DNA from: Halorhodospira halophila
Lineage (GTDB): Bacteria; Pseudomonadota; Gammaproteobacteria; Nitrococcales; Halorhodospiraceae
Assembly (NCBI RefSeq): GCF_016653405.1
Contig: NZ_NHSN01000003.1
Location: forward strand, 1-52,495
Length of the DNA stretch: 52,495 nt
Reading direction: 5' to 3'
The position numbers and the translations under genes are program-made. Of this stretch, positions 51,914-52,495 are shown piece by piece; position 1 is the stretch's first letter; each line of letters starts with the position of its first letter. The notes under the pieces are model-generated. The model was not told the origin of the DNA, made no database searches, and was given only the letters and a program-made list of their open reading frames with translations.

Positions 51914-52330
51914 ATGAGCGATCTAGCAAGGACCTGGCTCCAGGACACCTATCCGGTGCGCAGCCTGGAGCTGCCCAAGGGCGGCCGGGGGCCGAGCAAC
52001 GCCGACGATATCGTCGCCGGCCTGCGCAGCCGCATCGACCGTGATGAGCGCGCCGCCTACATCGCCACCTTCGACCACTACGCCCACACCCAGAGCCTGC
52101 CCGACGGCGAGATCGCCGACGAGATCGAGGATGCGAAGAACGTCATCTTCTGCGTCGGCCGGCGCCTGCCCATGGCCCTGGCCCCGGCGCTGCGCCCCCG
52201 CTCCATCGGGGTCGTGGAGCTGCCGGACCGCTTCGTGGTCAGCTTCATGGAGTCGCCGATGCCGCTGGCCAACGAGCTCATGACCCAGTGGCTCCACGAG
52301 CTGGCGGAGGAGGCGGAGCCGGCCTCCTGA
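51914..52330 (+). CDS. Conserved hypothetical protein, DUF6858-like
   Basis: This 138-residue protein begins 'MSDLARTWLQDTYPVRSLELPKGG' and has 'IVAGLRSRIDRDERAAYIATFDHYAHTQSL' and a C-terminal 'FVVSFMESPMPLANELMTQWL'. I believe it belongs to a small family called DUF6858, but I am not certain. It has one cysteine in the middle ('VIFCVGRRLP'), is soluble, and has no catalytic motif. ATG 51914 follows GAGGAGG. Its gene is 70 bases before a membrane transporter start and is probably co-transcribed with it. Confidence 0.75.
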   Translation: MSDLARTWLQDTYPVRSLELPKGGRGPSNADDIVAGLRSRIDRDERAAYIATFDHYAHTQSLPDGEIADEIEDAKNVIFCVGRRLPMALAPALRPRSIGVVELPDRFVVSFMESPMPLANELMTQWLHELAEEAEPAS

Positions 52331-52400
52331 CCGGCCGCCCGCCGCCCGTCCTCCGCCTGCGCCGCCTTCCATTCGCCTGCTGCCAGGGAGGAGCACGACC

Positions 52401-52495
52401 ATGTGGTCCATCCTCTACGCGATCCAGAAGCGCCTGACCTGGGCCATCCCGGCCATGCTGGTCCTGGGCTTCCTCTACGGCGCCCTCCTGCCCTC
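52401..52495 (+). CDS. Membrane protein N-terminus, possible bile acid:sodium symporter / ACR3-like
   Basis: ATG 52401, with AGGGAGGA upstream, opens a frame that runs off the window with 'MWSILYAIQKRLTWAIPAM' and a hydrophobic helix. The amphipathic start and 'AIPAMLVLGFLYG' recall bile acid:sodium symporter family proteins, which include the ACR3 arsenite exporters. With only 31 residues visible the assignment is weak. It is 70 bases after the DUF6858-like gene in the same orientation. Confidence 0.45.
   Translation, partial: MWSILYAIQKRLTWAIPAMLVLGFLYGALLP

Noticed and set aside
1-52495. CRISPR arrays, tRNA/rRNA genes, insertion sequences, prophage or attachment sites
   Set aside because: No regularly spaced repeats, tRNA-like cloverleaf, transposase, integrase or terminal repeats were noticed on either strand.

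Overview
The window is GC-rich, densely packed DNA from a gammaproteobacterium. The gene set (short ATGA/GTGA operon overlaps, a Rieske subunit, DUF6164, DUF6489 and DUF6746 families, and many acidic proteins) suggests a halophilic or haloalkaliphilic member of the Ectothiorhodospiraceae, such as Halorhodospira or a relative. This assignment is inferred from protein style and content; no rRNA or tRNA is present to confirm it.

Region 1 (1-15565, minus strand) is a nearly complete type VI secretion operon read leftwards as tssJ-tssK-tssL-tssM-tssA-tssB-tssC-hcp-tssE-tssF-tssG-vgrG-vgrG'. Most junctions overlap by 4 bases. Two exceptions carry perfect hairpins, one just before tssB and one just after hcp; they bracket the three genes for the high-copy sheath and tube proteins. 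No tssH/clpV, PAAR, Fha or kinase gene is visible, and the second vgrG runs off the left edge.

Region 2 (15566-24916) starts with a divergent chemoreceptor that carries a periplasmic CZB-like zinc-binding motif. It is followed by a leftward group (HAD dehalogenase, DUF6164 protein, an unrecognised secreted protein, SlyD-like isomerase), then TatD, a ligand-poor PCuAC-like protein, a YugP-type metalloprotease, a small orphan gene behind a 16-bp palindrome, a membrane protein and a CBS-pair protein.

Region 3 (24995-35539) is metabolic and envelope housekeeping: ilvD, an acetate-CoA ligase, a large MscS channel with a divergent 50-residue protein, a Rieske gene with no cytochrome b or c1 next to it, a TIGR01777 epimerase and a complete modABC molybdate transporter.

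Region 4 (35614-44195) has a membrane PepSY/diflavin reductase fusion, a TIGR00027 methyltransferase, a DUF457-type membrane hydrolase, a DUF418 membrane protein, a DUF6489 protein, a patatin-like phospholipase coupled to a GntP permease pseudogene with an internal deletion, a two-TM coiled-coil protein and a 54-residue gene.

Region 5 (44327-52495) holds a TIGR04282/TIGR04283 glycosyltransferase pair opposite a TVP38/TMEM64 protein, an unassigned radical SAM protein and an alpha/beta hydrolase. It ends with a cluster of dihydrolipoyl dehydrogenase-like protein, ArsR-rhodanese regulator, FmdB-like mini-protein, DUF6746 secreted protein, a DUF6858-like protein and the start of a polytopic membrane protein, around an inverted-repeat candidate operator. 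This last cluster is the best candidate here for an undescribed redox, sulfur or metalloid module.

No CRISPR array, insertion sequence, tRNA or rRNA was seen. The only gene-free stretch above 300 bases is 51606-51913.
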